Program-made: the position numbers and the translations under genes | Notes under the pieces: generated by a model | Database searches by the model: none | What the model was told of the DNA's origin: nothing | What the model saw: the letters and a program-made list of their open reading frames with translations, nothing else | Assembly: GCA_947650365.1 (NCBI GenBank) | Contig: CANTAL010000026.1 | Location: forward strand, 1,550,001 to 1,614,000 | Reading direction: 5' to 3' | DNA length: 64,000 bases | Source of the DNA: Chamaelirium japonicum | Taxonomy: Eukaryota > Streptophyta > Magnoliopsida > Liliales > Melanthiaceae | Part shown: positions 43,591 to 57,669 of the stretch, one piece after another | How the letters are laid out: each line of letters begins with the position of its first letter | How positions within the stretch are numbered: the first letter of the stretch is position 1

Positions 43591-44440
43591 CTAATTCATT
43601 CGCACGATCTATTCTAATTCATTCGCACGAATGTATCCATTTTAATTCATTTGCACGATCCATTCTAATTCATTCGTACGATCCATTCTTATTCATTCGT
43701 ACGATCCATTCTAATTCATTCGCATTATCCATTCTAATTCATTCGCACTATCCATTCTAATTCATTCGTACGATCTATTCTAATTCATTCGTAAGACCCA
43801 TTCTAATTTATTCGTTCAAATATATCCATTCTAATTCATTCGTACGATCCATTCTAATTCATTCGCACGATCCATTCTAATTCATTCGCACGAATGTATC
43901 CATTCTAATTCATTTGCACGATCCATTCTAATTCATTCGTACAATCCATTCTTATTCATTCATACGATCCATTCTAATTCATTTGCACAATCCATTCTAA
44001 TTCATTCGTACGATACATTCTAATTCATTCGTATGAATGTATCCATTCTAATTCATTTGCACGATCCATTCTAATTCATTCCTATGATCCATTCTAATTC
44101 ATTCCTATGATCCAATCTAATTCATTCGCTCGAATGTATCCATTCTAATTCATTCGTACACATTTGTGCGAATGAATTAGAATAGATCGTATGAAAGAAT
44201 AAGAATGGATCGTACGAATGAATTAGAATGGATCGTGCGAATGAATTAGAATGAATCGTACGAATGCATTAGAATGGATCGTACGAATGAATTAGAATAA
44301 ATCGTACGAACGAATTAGAATGGATCGTATGAACGAATTAGAATAGATCGTATGAACGAATTAGAATGGATTGTACGAATGAATTAGAATGGATACATTC
44401 GAGCGAATGAATTAGAATGGATCGTACGAATGAATTAAAA
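43591..44440. repeat. Array duplication, right member (partner 27541-28430)
   Basis: Begins directly at the CACTA insertion point and follows its partner closely. The partner's left flank (CGATCCATT at 27532-27540) continues uninterrupted, so it is a ready-made empty site for the CACTA insertion. Confidence 0.8.
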
Positions 44441-47400
44441 TGGATCGTACAAATGAATTAGAATGGATCGTGCGAATGAATTAGAATGGATCGTATGAAC
44501 GAATTAGAATGGATCGTACGAATGAATTAGAATGGATCGTACGAACGGATTAGAATGGATCGTACGAATGGATTAGAATGGATCGTACGAATGGATTAGA
44601 ATGGATCATACGAATGAATTAGAATGGATCATACAAATGAATTAGAAAGGTTACATTCGTGAGAATGAATTAGAATGGATCGTACGAATGAATTAGAATG
44701 GATCATGCGAATGAATTTGAATGGATCGTACGAATGAATTAGAATGGATCGAACGAATGAATTAGAATGGATCGTATGAACGAATTAGAATGGATCGTAC
44801 GAATGAATTAGAATGGATACATTCGAGCGAATGAATTAGAATAGATCGTACAAGTGAATTAGAATGGATCATAGGAATGAATTAGAATGGATCGTACGAA
44901 TAGATTAGAACGCATTGTACGAATGAATTAGAATGGATCGTACAAATGAATTAGAATGGATACATTCGTGCGAATGAATTAGAATGGATCGTACGAATGG
45001 ATTAGAATGTATCGTACGAATGGATTAGAATGGATCGTACGAATGAATTAGAATAGATCATACAAATGAATTAGAAAGGTTACATTCGTGAGAATGAATT
45101 AGAATGGATCATACGAATGAGTTAGAATAGATCATACGAATGAATTAGAATGGATCGTGCGAATGAATTAGAATGGATCGTACGAATGAATTAGAATGGA
45201 TACATTTGTGCGAATGAATTAGAATGGATCGTACGAATAAATTAGAATGGATCGTACGAATGAACTAGAATAGCTCATACGAATGAATTAGAATGGATCG
45301 TGCGAATGAATTAGAATGGATCGTACAAATGAATTAGAATGGATCGTACGAATGTATCCATTCTAATTCATTCGTACGATCCATTCTAATTCGTTCATAT
45401 GATCCATTCTAATTCGTTCGCACGAATGTATCCATTCTAATTCATTTGTACGATCCATTCTAATTCATTCGTACAATGCGTTCTAATCCATTCGTACGAT
45501 CCATTCTAATTCATTCCTATGATCCATTCTAATTCATTCGTAAGATCCATTCTAATTCATTCGCTCGAATGTATCCATTCTAATTCATTTGTACGATCCA
45601 TTCTAATTCGTTCATACGATCCATTCTAATTCATTCGTTCGATCCATTCTAATTCATTTGTACGAATGAATTAGAATGGATTGTACGAATGAATTAGAAT
45701 GGATACATTCGAGCGAATGAATTAGAATGGATCATACGAATGAATTAGAATGGATCATACGAATGGATTGTACGAATGAATTAAAATGGATACATTCGTG
45801 CGAATGAATTAGAATTGATACATTTCTATGAATGAATTAGAATGGATCGTGCGAATGAATTAGAATGGATACATTCGTACAAATGAATTAGAATGGATCG
45901 TGCGAATGAATTAGAATGGATCGTACAAATGAATTAGAATGGATACATTTGTGCGAATGAATTAGAATGGATCGTACGAATGAATTAGAATGAATCATAC
46001 GAATGAATTAGAATGGATCATATGAATGAATTAGAATACATCATGTGAATGAATTAGAATGGATCGTACGTTTGAATTAGATTGGATTGTGCGAATGAAT
46101 TAGAATGGATACATTCGTGCGAATGAATTAGAATGGATACATTCGTGCGAATGAATTAGAATGGATACATTCGTGCGAATGAATTAGAATGGATCGTACT
46201 AATGGATTAGAATGGATCGTACGAATGAATTAGAATGGATCATAGGAATGAATTAGAATGGATCATACGAATTAATTACAATGGATCGTACGAATGAATT
46301 AGAATGGATCATACAAATGAATTAGAAAGGTTACATTCGCAAGAATGAATTAGAATGGATACATTCGAGCGAATGAATTAGAATGGATACATTTGTACGA
46401 ATAAATTAGAATGGATCGTACGAATGGATTAGAATGGATACATTCGTGCGAATGAATTAGAATGGTTACATTCGTGTGAATGAATTAGAATGGATTGTAG
46501 GAATGAATTAGAATGGATCATACGAATGAATTAGAATGGTTACATTCGTGCGAATGAATTAGAATGGATCATACGAATGGATTAGAATGGATTGTACGAA
46601 TGGATTAGAATGGATCGTCCGAGTGGATTAGAATGGATTGTGCGAATGGATTAGAATGAATCGTACGAATGAATTAGAATAGATAAATTCGAGCGAATGA
46701 ATTAGAATGGATCGTATGAATGAATTAGAATGGATCATAGGAATGAATTAGAATGGATCGTGCAATTGAATTAGAATGGATACATTCGTGCGAATGAATT
46801 AGAATGGATCGTACGAATGAATTAGAATGGATCGTACGAACGAATTAGAATGGATCGTACGAACGAATTAGAATGGATCGTATGAACGAATTAGAATGGA
46901 TCGTACGAATGAATTAGAATGGATACATTCGAGCGAATGAATTAGAATGGATCGTATGAATGAATTAGAATGGATCATAGGAATGAATTATAATGGATTT
47001 TGGAAATGAATTAGAATGGATACATTCATGCGAATGAATTAGAATGGATCGTAGGAATGAATTAGAATGGATCGTACGAATGAATTAGAATGGTTACATT
47101 TATGCGAATGAATAAGAATGGATCGTACGAATGGATTAGAATGGATCGTATGAATGGATTAGAATGGATCGTACAAATGAATTAGAATGGATCGTACAAA
47201 TGAATTAGAAAGGTTACATTCGTGAGAATGAATTAGAATGGATCGTACGAAGAATTAGAATGGATCATGCGAATGAATTTGAATGGATCGTACGAATGAA
47301 TTAGAATGGATCGAACGAAAGAATTAGAATGGATACATTCGAGCGAATGAATTAGAATAGATCATAAGAATGAGTTTGAATGGATCATATGAATGAATTA

Positions 47401-50400
47401 GAATGGATCGTGCGAATGAATTAGAATGGATTGTACGAATGAATTAGAATGGATACATTCGTGCGAATGAATTAGAATGGATCGGACGAATGAAGTAGAA
47501 TGGATCGTACAATTCATTCTAATTCATTCGTACGATCCATTCTAATGCATTCGTACAATTCATTCTAATTCATTCGCACGATCCATTCTAATTCATTCGT
47601 ACGATCCATTCTAATTCATTCGCACGATCCATTCTAATTCATTCGTACGATCCATTCTAATTCATTCGTCCGATCCGTTCTAATTCATTCGCACGAATGT
47701 ATCCATTCTAATTCATTTGTACGATCCATTCTAATTCATTCGTACGATCTATTCTAATTCATTCGCACGAATGTAACCATTCTAATTCATTCGTACGATT
47801 CATTCTAATTCATTCGTACAATCCATTCTAATTCATTCGCACGATCCATTCTAATTCAATCGTATGATCCATTCTAATTCATTCCTACGATCTATTCTAA
47901 TTCATTCGCTCGAATGTATCCATTCTAATTCATTCGTACGATCCATTCTAACTCATTCGTACGATCCATTCTAATTCATTTGTATGATCCATTCTAATTT
48001 ATTTGCACGAATATACGATCCATTCTAATTCATTCGCACAAACGTATCCATTCTAATTCATTCGTACGATCCATTCTAATTCATTCGTACGATCCATTCT
48101 AATTCATTCGCACGAATGTAACCATTCTAATTCATTCGTACGATCCATTCTAACTCATTCGTGCGATTCATTCTAATCCATTCTAATTCATTCGTCCGAT
48201 CCATTCTAATTCATTCCTACGTACGATCCATTCTAATCTATTCCTATGATCCATTCTAATTCATTCGTGCGAATGAATTAGATTGCATCGTACGAATGAA
48301 TTAGAATGGATCATGCGAATGAATTAGAATGGATCATACGAATGAATTAGAATGGTTACATTCGTGCGAATGAATTAGAATGGATCGTACGAATGAATTA
48401 GAATGGATCGTATGAATGAATTAAAATGGATCGTATGAATGAATTAGAATGGATCGAACGAATAAATTAGAACGCATTGTACGAATGAATTAGAATAGAT
48501 ACATTTGTGCGAATGAATTAGAATGGATTCATTCGTATGATCCATTCTAATTCATTCACACGAATGTATCCATTCTAATTCATTTGCACGATCCATTCTA
48601 ATTCATTCTTATGATCCATTCTAATTCATTCGTATGATCCATTCTAATCCATTCGCACGAATGTATCCATTCTAATTCATTTGTACGATCCATTCTAATT
48701 CATTCATATGATCCATTCTAATTTATTTGTTCAAATATATCCATTCTAATTCATTCGTACGATCCATTCTAATTCATTCGCACGATCCATTCTAATTCAT
48801 TCGCACGAATGTATCCATTCTAATTCATTTGCACGATCCATACTAATTCATTTCTATGATCTATTCTAATTCATTCGTATGATCCATTCTAATTCATTTG
48901 CTCGAATGTATCCATTCTAATTCATTCGTACGATCCATTCTAATTCATTCCTATGATCCATTCTAATCCATTCGTACGATCCATTCTAATTCATTCCTAT
49001 GATCCATTCTAATTCATTCGTACGATCCATTCTAATTCATTCCTATGAATTAGAATAGATCATGGAAATGAATTAGAATGGATATATTCGTGAGAATGGA
49101 TCATATGAATGAATTAGAATAGATCGTACAAATGAATTAGAATGGATCGTACGAATGATTTATAATGGATACATTCGAGCGAATGAATTAGAATGGATCG
49201 TTCGAATGTATTAGAATGGATCGTGCGAATGAATTAGAAAGGATAAATTCGCACGATCTATTCTAATTAGAATGGATCGTACGAATGAATTAGAATGGAT
49301 ACATTCGCATGATCTATTCTAATTCATTTGCACGATCCATTCTAATTTATTCTAATTCATTCGTATGAGCTATTCTAATTCATTCGTACGATCCGTTCTA
49401 ATTCATTCCTATAATCCATTCTAATTCATTTGCACAAATGTATCTATTCTAATTTATTCGTACAATGCGTTCTACGAATGAATTAGAATGGATCGTACGA
49501 ATGAATTAGAATGGATACATTCGAGCGAATGAATTAGAATAGATCGTACGAATGAATTAGAATGGATCGTACGAATGGATTAGAATGGGTCGTACGAATG
49601 GATTAGAATGGATCGTATGAATGAATTTGAATGGATCGTACGAACGAATTAGAATGGATCGTATGAACGAATTAGAATGGATCGTACGAATGAATTAGAA
49701 TGGATACATTCGAGCGAATGAATTAGAATTGATCGTACGAATGAATTAGAATGGATCATAGGAATGAATTAGAATGGATCGTGCAAATGAATTAGAATGG
49801 ATACATTCGTGCGAATGAATTAGAATGGATCGTAGGAATGAATTAGAATGGATCGTACGAATGAATTAGAATGGTTACATTCGTGCAAATGAATGTATCC
49901 TTTCTAATTCATTCGCACGAATGTATCCTTTCTAATTCATTCATACGATCCATTCTAATTCATTCATACGATCCATTCTAATTCATTCGCACGATCCATT
50001 CTAATCCATTCGCATGATCCATTCTAATTCATTCGTACGATCCATTCTAATTCGTTCGTACGAATGTATCCATTCTAATTCATTCGCACGATCCATTCTA
50101 ATTCATTCGCACGATCCATTCTAATTCATTCTCACAAATGTAACCTTTATAATTCATTTGTACGATCCATTCTAATTCGTTCGTATGATCCATTCTAATC
50201 CATTCGTACGATCCATTCTAATCCATTCGTACGATCCATTCTAATTCATTCGTACGATCCATTCTAATTCATTCTCATAAATGTAACCTTTCTAATTCAT
50301 TTGTACGATCCATTCTAATTCATTCGTACGATCTATTCTAATCGTTCCTACGATCTATTCTAATTCATTTTTACGAATGTATCCATTCTAATTCATTCGC

Positions 50401-52275
50401 ATGAATGTATCCATTCTAATTTATTTGCACGATCCATTCTAATCGTTCCTACGATCTATTCTAATTCATTTGTACGAATGTATCCATTCTAATTCATTCG
50501 CATGAATGTATCCATTCTAATTCATTTGCATGATCCATTCTAATACATTCGTACGATCCATTCTAATTCATTCCTATGATCCATTCTAATTCATTCGTAC
50601 GATCCATTCTAATTCATTCCTATGAATTAGAATAGATCGTGCAAATGAATTAGAATGGATACATTCGTGAGAATGGATCATATGAATGAATTAGAATAGA
50701 TCGTGCGAATGTATCCATTTTAATTCATTCGCTCGATCCATTCTAATTCATTCTCACGAATGTATCCATTCTAATTCATTCGCACGATCCGTTCTAATTC
50801 ATTCGCACGAATGTATCCATTCTAATTCATTTGCACGATCCATTCTAATTCATTCCTATGATCCATTCTAATTCATTCGTACGATCCATTCTAATTCATT
50901 CGTCCGATCCATTCAAATTCATTCGTCCGATCCATTCTAATTCATTCGCACGATCCATTCTAATTCAGATTCATTCGCACGATCCATTCTAATTCATTCA
51001 TATGATCCATTCTCACGAATGTATCCATTCTAATTCGTACGAATGAATTAGAATGGATACATTCGTGCGAATTAATTAGAATGGATCGTACGAATGGATT
51101 AGAATGGATCGTACGAATGAATTAGAATAGATCGTACAAATGAATTAGAAAGGTTACATTTGTGAGAATGAATTAGAATGGATCGTACGAATGGATTAGA
51201 ATGGATCGTACAAATGGATTAGAATGGATCGTACGAATGAATTAGAATGGATCATACAAATGAATTAGAAAGGTTACATTCGTGAGAATGGATCGTACAA
51301 ATGAATTAGAAAGGTTACATTTGTGAGAATGAATTAGAATGGATCGTACGAATGAATTAGAATGGATCGTACGAATGGATTAGAATGGATCGTACGAATG
51401 AATTAGAATGGATCATACGAATGAATTAGAATAGATCATGCGAATGAATTTGAATGGATCGTACGAATGAATTAGAATGGATCGAACGAATGAATTAGAA
51501 TGGATATATTCGTACGATCCGTTCTTATCGTACGAATGAATTAGAATGGATCGTACGAATGAATTAGAATGGATCGTACAAATGAATTAGAATAGATCAT
51601 GCGAATGAATTTGAATGGATCGTACGAATGAATTAGAATGGATCGAACGAATGAATTAGAATGGATACATTCGTACGATCCATTCTAATTCATTCGTACA
51701 ATGCGTTCTAATCCATTCGTACGATCCATTCTAATTCATTCGTACGATCCATTCTAATTCATTTGTACAAATGGATCCATTCTAATCCATTCGTACGATC
51801 CATTCTAATTCATTCTTACATTCCATTCTAATTCATTCGCACGAATGTATCCATTCTAATTCATTCGCACAATCCATTCTAATTCATTCGTACGTTCCCT
51901 TCTAATTCATTCGTACGCTCCATTCTTATTCATCGCACAAATGTATCCATTCTAATTCATTCGTACGATCCATTCTAATTCATTCGCACGATCGATTCTA
52001 ATTCATTCGTACGATCCATTCTAATTCATTCGTACGATCCATTCTAATTCTTTCGTACGATCCATTCTAATTCATTCGCACGATCTATTCTAATTCATTC
52101 GTATGATACATTCGTGTGAATGAGTTAGAATGGATCATACGAATGAATTAGAATGGATCGTACGAATGAATTAGAATGGATTGTGCGAATGAATTAGAAT
52201 GGATATATTCGTGCGAATGAATTAGAATGGAATGTAAGAATGAATTAGAATGGATCGTACTAATGAATTAGAATG

Positions 52276-52280
52276 GATCC
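52276..52280. repeat. Presumed target-site duplication GATCC of Tat copy 2, left side
   Basis: Five array bases directly before the TG end of the LTR. The right-hand copy lies beyond the window, so this cannot be confirmed here. Confidence 0.45.
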
Positions 52281-52474
52281 TGTTTGGGGATATTTTTCGC
52301 TGGTCCGTGCGGGCTACCTGCATGACAAAGAAAAACGTGAGAACGGCTGGCTCCCTTAGGAGCGCAGACCCTCCGACGCTCAAGTCAGTCTCAGGTGATT
52401 GATGGAGTGTGGTCGTAGACGAAAGAGGTAGGGATGAGGATTTCCAACCTGTACTTTGGAGCCTAGAGGTGGGC

Positions 52475-52481
52475 ATTTATA
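52475..52481 (-). promoter_or_regulatory. TATA box in LTR of copy 2
   Basis: TATAAAT on the minus strand in the same surroundings as in copy 1 (CTATAAATGC). Confidence 0.62.
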
Positions 52482-53149
52482 GACTTCAGCGGCCTATTGG
52501 GGCGCAACGTGTGGCGGCTCTTTCCGGCACCTTCTAGGCCCCCACGTTCCAGCCCACAGGGGTCTCTGACAGTTCTCGGAACTTGGGCCCCTGATATTTC
52601 TTCATCGCCTAGCTCGCCTGGCGATGTAGTGGGGGACAGTTACTGTTCTGTCGCTACCAGGTGGTTATTTCTGGAATGTTCAAGTCTGATCAGTCTCGAA
52701 CCTACTCGAGCGGGCTTCCGTGGACTACAATCGTCCACGTAGCTTCAGTGGGGTTTCGACACCTGGCAGCCTTTATGCTGCTTCACTGGGGGCGAATTTA
52801 GGGCGGGAGCGAAGGCGAGTTTGCCTCTAAATACTCTACTTTCTCCGCATTTTTGTCAAGAGTCGAGCTCGTAAGAGGGCGACCTCTTCGACAATGGGTT
52901 CGGGTGACCCGCCACCTTCTCCCTATTGTCAAGAGTCGGGCTCTTGGGAGGGCGACCTCTTCGACAACGGGAGCGGCTTGGCGATCTCTTTGAACGCTCT
53001 ACTGGTGTCCGTTGATACCCTTCTAAGTTTTCTCTTTGGCCAAAGTTCTCGCACGTGCCTTAGGGCGGGCTCCGAAGGCGTGCTCCCGCGTGAGTTCTTT
53101 ATCCTTTTAATTCCTGGGGTCTATGAGATCCATAGAAAAAGGGCGAACT

Positions 53150-53620
53150 GATGGCGGGCTCCTGGAGATGGAGGCGAACTCCTTGCGAGCTTGGGGGGCG
53201 AGCTTCTTGCGAGCTGGGGGCGAGCTCCTTGCGAGCTCGAGGCGAACTCCTTGCGAGCTTGGGGGGCGAGCTTCTTGCGAGCTGGGGGCGAGCTCCTTGC
53301 GAGCTGGAGGCGAACTCCTTGCGAGCTTGGGGGGCGAGCTTCTTGCGAGCTGGGGGCGAGCTCCTTGCGAGCTGGAGGCGAACTCCTTGCGAGCTTGGGG
53401 CGAGCTCCTTTGAAGCTGGAGGAGCACTCCTTGCGAGCTTGGGGGGCGAGCTTCTTGGGAGCTGGGGGCGAGCTCCTTGCGAGCTGGAGGCGAACTCCTT
53501 GCGAGCTTGGGGGGCGAGCTTCTTGCGAGCTTGGGGGGCGAGCTTCTTGCGAGCTGGGGGCAAGCTCCTTGCGAGCTTTGGTGCGAGCTCCTTACGATAT
53601 TGGGCGAGCTCCTACAAGCA
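53150..53620. repeat. LTR minisatellite of copy 2
   Basis: About twenty units of 22-23 bp such as GCGAGCTCCTTGCGAGCTGG, alternating GGCGAACTCC, GGGCGAGCTTCTT and GGGCGAGCTCC variants in a roughly 68-bp super-period. Because 22-23-bp units occupy all frames, long open frames appear on both strands; none is taken as a gene. Confidence 0.9.
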
Positions 53621-53822
53621 CCCCTACAGCCCAATGTGGATCTCGCTCCTAGTTGAGTTGAGTCGGCGAGCCCGTAGGGAATGTTAGGAAACTAAATATT
53701 AGATCAACAAGATCATGCTCGGCTTCCGTGGGTTCCAACTCCTGGACTGGCTCCTGCGCGAGCTCTACCTTAGATGTGTTGCAATGATGTTCAAGATACG
53801 TGGTTTTCGACTACCCCCAACA

Positions 53823-53838
53823 TTACCCCCTCCTGAGG
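53823..53838 (-). other. Polypurine tract of copy 2
   Basis: Identical to copy 1: minus strand CTCAGGAGGGGGTAA directly before the LTR. Confidence 0.85.
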
Positions 53839-54506
53839 GAGTGGCTGAGGAAAGCGAGCCACTTGCTCAGGAGTTCTAGCGAGCTTACTCTTTCGTGGCT
53901 TCCTCTCCTCACGATTTTTGCCTTAGTGAGCTCGGGCGCGAGCCCCCATCATCTGAAATGTGCCTGATATCAATATCTGCTGCAACAATTTGTCGGGCGG
54001 GCCAGAAACATCAGCCACGAGCGATCTCCTTCCAGTGCGAGCTCTTGGCTATGTCCGAAGAACTTGGCTACCTGCTGCCTACAAAGGCCGGGTGAGCCGG
54101 AAGCATCAGCCACGAGCGATCTCCTTCCGATGCGAGCTTGTCACACATGGTAAGGGTCTACATCGGGCGAGCTGCGGGCACCTACCGCAAGCGATCTCGT
54201 GGCTCGGGCTTCGCACCAAATCTTCGGCGGTCGTATCACTTTAAATATGATGCGAGACTCGAGATTGATACAATGAATCTCATCATGTGATCCCGATCGG
54301 CGTGTGACATGTGTCTTCGTCTCATTGGTCCCCCTCTTTTGTCAGAAAAGACGTCGCCGGCACCGGCACAGCTTTCTCCATGCGTGGTCTACGTGGTGCC
54401 TTGCGATTGGAAAGAAACAAGCTGTCGCCTCCACCGCCGCCACGTCGCCTCGTTGAGCGCGCTCGAGTATTTACTGCCCCGTCGATCCCCCTGCCTCTAA
54501 CCCCTC
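53839..54506. other. 3' untranslated zone of copy 2
   Basis: The landmark TCAGCCACGAGCGATCTCC occurs at about 54010 and again at about 54105, so only two partial units stand where copy 1 has seven. The remainder parallels 14280-14604 of copy 1 and leads into the antisense promoter. No gene is seen. Confidence 0.7.
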
Positions 54507-54514
54507 TATAAATA
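54507..54514 (+). promoter_or_regulatory. TATA box of the antisense gene, copy 2
   Basis: TATAAATA, 94 bp before the ATG at 54601. It is in the equivalent position to 14605 in copy 1. Confidence 0.68.
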
Positions 54515-54600
54515 GGTGGGAGGGGGGATTTTTCATCCTTCCGCGTGAATCAACTCTCCCTTCTTTCCCGTTTGTTCTTGCTCTAGCTCGTGCTCTCCTC

Positions 54601-57149
54601 ATGGCCTCCTCTTCCGGCGTCACCCCTGCTGCTGCTGCTGCGGCTGCCGCCGAGCCCGCCATCGAAACGACGGTGGTTTGGTTGCAAACCCCCGTCGGGG
54701 TGCCTGTCGGAGATAGCATCCGTGCGGCGATCGATCTCCCCCGTGAGATCCTCGTCACCGAGATGCCACTCATCGGGAGGCCGCACCAGGGCACCGTGGC
54801 CTCCGTCGGGCTGCTGTGGTCTGGGCTGCGGTTCCCGTTGAGTCATCTCACCGGGGAGTTCCTGGAGCTGACGGGGCTTTGCCCCGCCCAACTCTCCGGG
54901 AACTCCTAGGGGATACTTTACGGGCTATCCCAGCTGGAGATCGCCCTGAAGGTGAGGATCCCTTTGAGCTACTTGCTCAAGAAGTGGCTCCTCAAACCTG
55001 GGCCGGTCTTCAGTACCGTGGGCTGCGGATACTTCTACCTCGCCGGGCGGCCTAGCGAGGTGCTCCCCTTCTCCGCCATCGAGAACAAAGATCGCCACTG
55101 GAAGGACTATCCTTTCGTGGCGGTTGGCGACTGGCGCGGGCGGCACAGCGGAGTCCCGGCTCACCCGGGGGTTCCCATGACGGCGGTCTTCCGGGAGATA
55201 TCCTTCTTCCGGGCGGGGAAGAAGAAGTGCATCGCGCTCGATCGGGAGCGGTCTTTGGACGAGGCGTTCCTCCACTACCTCGGAGGGCGAACCCCAGAGA
55301 AGATCACCGCCCCTGACTTCGCCTTCCAGCTGAAGGATGGGAAGACCGGCGCGATCCTGCCCAAGCAGAAGATCGTCCGGAAGAAGAAGGAAGCCCCTCC
55401 TTCCTCCGAGGGGATCAGCAAAGGGGCGGGGAGTTCGGGAGGCAACCCCCGCAAGAAGACGGTCCGGAGGCGGGCCTCGCCTATCCGCCTCAACGACCCC
55501 AACACCATGGAGATGCTGCGCCAGGACGCGGCCTCCGTGCCTCCGCAACCTCCTCGCCAGGACGTCGGCCCAGGTCAGCCACCTGCCCCACTTCCAATTA
55601 TTCGCCGCAAGATTCAATTTGTCGAGCCCGACGACCCGAACATCGACCTTCCGCTAACCATGGCGGAAGTTGAATCCGGGATGGCTCGAATATTAATGGG
55701 CAACTTCCCCGGCGATCTGACCATCCCCCTCCGCGTGGCAGTGTTGACGCCGGAGATGGAAGCCCGTAGGAAAAAGAGGGCCAAACGAGCGAGGTCCGCG
55801 TCTGCAAGCGTCCAGGCAGAGCAACACCAGAAAGCGTTGGAGGAGGCGGGCTTGGATTCAGAGCCCGAGTGGACGGGCTCCGAGGAGGAGGAGATGGACT
55901 CCGAGGAGGAAGAGGCCGCCGTTCCACCTCCCCATGCGGAGCCCAGCATCCCCGCTCAAGGGGAGGGACTCCCCACTCCGCCGGCTCTGACGCAAAGGGC
56001 TGGACCAAGCGGGCAGGAGCTTCCCCCTCCTGCTGCCGAGGAGGTGGTCCAGCCAGGTGAAGCCGCTGCCACCGCTGTGACCTCTATGCCTCCCGCGGCT
56101 CCAGCACTTGCCGCCGGGGCGGAGGTCCAGCAGGACGATCCCACCGTCGCCGCTGCGTCCTCTACACCCCCCGCAGCTCCAGCACCTGTTCCCCTGGCCT
56201 CGCCTCCCGCAAGGGGCCAGGAGGAAGAGGGCTCCCCGGAGGGTCTGGGGGACCTGGTCTATAGGTCCCCCAGCTTCGTGGACATCGGCTCCGACTCCGA
56301 GTCCTCAAGCTCGGAGTCGGAAGCCAAAGAAGCCAGGGCGGACCCTCCAAGCCCGCCAGCAGCCGGAGCTCGCCCGGGGGAGGTGCCAGCCCCTACTCCT
56401 TCTCCCGGCGCGCCGCCTCCCACCGAAGCTCCGGGCGGTCCCAGCGCGGGCTCCTCTGCGGAAGAGGGGAGGGTGCCCTACTACTTGCGGCAACTACTGG
56501 GCCGCAACGTCTTCGCCCGAGCCCCCTTCGCTTCTATAAGCGAATGCCTGGCCGAGGTATCTCACTCTTTCTATCTCCCCGCAAAATCTCATTTTTTGCC
56601 AACTTTTTCATTTTTCCTATGTAGGCGGAGAAAAAGAGCCAGGCAGTGGCCGCGGAGGTTGCTGGGGCCGGGAAGGCGCTGGCTGCCTTGTTCGACAATT
56701 CCCTTCGGGGGTCCGAGCGCAAGGCGGACGGGCACATTCACGAGCTCCAGCGGGCTAAACACGCCGTGGCACTGAAGGAGGCGGAGGAGCTTCGGCAGAG
56801 GGTTGCGACCCTTGTGTCAGGCATGGCCGAGCTGGAGACGGCCCAACTCAAAACCTCTGACGACCTACAAAAGGTCAAGGCGGAGCGGGACGAGGCCGTG
56901 ACCACCAGAGAAGCTGCTCAGAAGGAGGCGGCTCAACTTTAAGGCGAGGTCGCTGCCTTGAAGACAGAGATCGCCGCTCTGAAGGAGACGCACGCCGAAG
57001 GTCTTCGGGCTCAGCAAGGTCGCCTCCAAGCTCAGCTGGATGATCTCCTAAAAAAGGGCGCCTTGGCTGCTGTTGAGAAATACAAGACCGAAAGGTCGAA
57101 GAAGCGGCGCCGAGGAGACGACAGCGGGGCGGAGACTAGCAAGCCTTGA
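54601..57149 (+). pseudogene. Antisense accessory gene of Tat element (aORF), copy 2
   Basis: Homologous along its whole length to 14725-17246: Ala-rich start, WLQTPVGVPVGDSIRAAIDL, the Transposase_28-like region, an acidic Pro-rich linker longer than in copy 1, then after a 68-bp intron the coiled coil and KKRRRGDD tail. It begins at the first ATG after the TATA box. Damage: TAG at 54907-54909 where copy 1 encodes Trp, and TAA at 56940-56942 where copy 1 encodes Gln. The frame between is intact over more than 500 codons, so selection on the protein in the active family is likely. An AATAAA follows the stop by about 45 bp. Confidence 0.82.
56557..56624 (+). other. Intron of the antisense gene, copy 2
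   Basis: GCCGAG|GTATCT donor and CTATGTAG|GCGGAG acceptor, 68 bp. Length is not a multiple of three and the two exons are in different frames, so removal is needed for the coiled-coil part. Exon ends match those of copy 1 exactly. Confidence 0.87.
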
Positions 57150-57191
57150 GCTCGCTCATTTTTGTAATCGTTTTTGTATTTTTTGTTGATA

Positions 57192-57197
57192 AATAAA
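57192..57197 (+). terminator. Polyadenylation signal of the antisense gene
   Basis: AATAAA about 45 bp after the stop, in a T-rich stretch. Copy 1 has the weaker AATGAA at 17288. Confidence 0.6.
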
Positions 57198-57669
57198 GTT
57201 CTTTAGTCCGCCTCTTTGTTTGCTTTCTCTGCATTGTTTCCTTTCTTTCCACGAGTCTGATTTAGAAACTTTGCAGCGATCTCGAGGGTGATACCCCGGG
57301 CGAGGCAACTAATTCGAGTCATCCATTTTTTATTTTTAAAATATATGCAAACAAAAAGCTCGGCATGCTCGCTAAATCTCGTTATAATCTCTGAGCCCGG
57401 AAAAGAAAAAGACGAGCGAACCAAACTACTTCAGAAATTTCCTTACGCTCAGAGATTTAAATCGATTTTATTTTAAAGAAAACTAGTAAGTGCTAGCTGC
57501 CCCCTGCCCGGTTAATTACCCCCAAGGATCCTGGTTACTGGATATGCCCTTTGAGGGATTACCAAGGGATGTTCGGGCTACCTGAAAGGGGGATCGCCCT
57601 TCTCAAGTTTCCCTAGATCACGCCGGGATGCTTCCGTTCATGGCTAGTGAACGCGAAGGATCCCGGCTA
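57198..57669. other. Convergent 3' flank, copy 2
   Basis: No gene seen. Parallels 17290-17700 of copy 1, with words such as GCAGCGATCTCGAG and AAAAGCTCGGCATGCTCGCTAAA kept in both. Confidence 0.5.

Larger units (their letters stand above)
43588..52280. repeat. 23-bp minisatellite array, block C
   Basis: Same unit as blocks A and B. Main orientations: forward to 44160, reverse to 45350, forward to 45660, reverse to 47510, forward to 48268, reverse to 48530, forward to 49045, then short alternating runs to about 51030, reverse to 51670, forward to 52105 and reverse to the Tat insertion. No gene is seen; short frames are periodic SILIHS peptides. Confidence 0.95.
52281..53822 (-). repeat. 3' LTR of Tat copy 2
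   Basis: 1542 bp, from TGTTTGGGG at the outer end to CCCCCAACA at 53822. The R/U5 side resembles copy 1 (GCTGGTCCG...GGGCTACCTGCA...). The longer size is due mainly to its own minisatellite at 53150-53620 and to divergent sequence at 52690-53100. Confidence 0.9.

Noticed and set aside
1..52280. CRISPR-like appearance of short regular repeats
   Set aside because: Units abut with no unique spacers, orientation flips, no cas genes, and the genome is a plant's.
53099..53687. Overlapping frames of 150-178 residues on both strands in the LTR of copy 2
   Set aside because: Artefact of the 22-23-bp GAGCTC minisatellite; all frames stay open and encode repeats.
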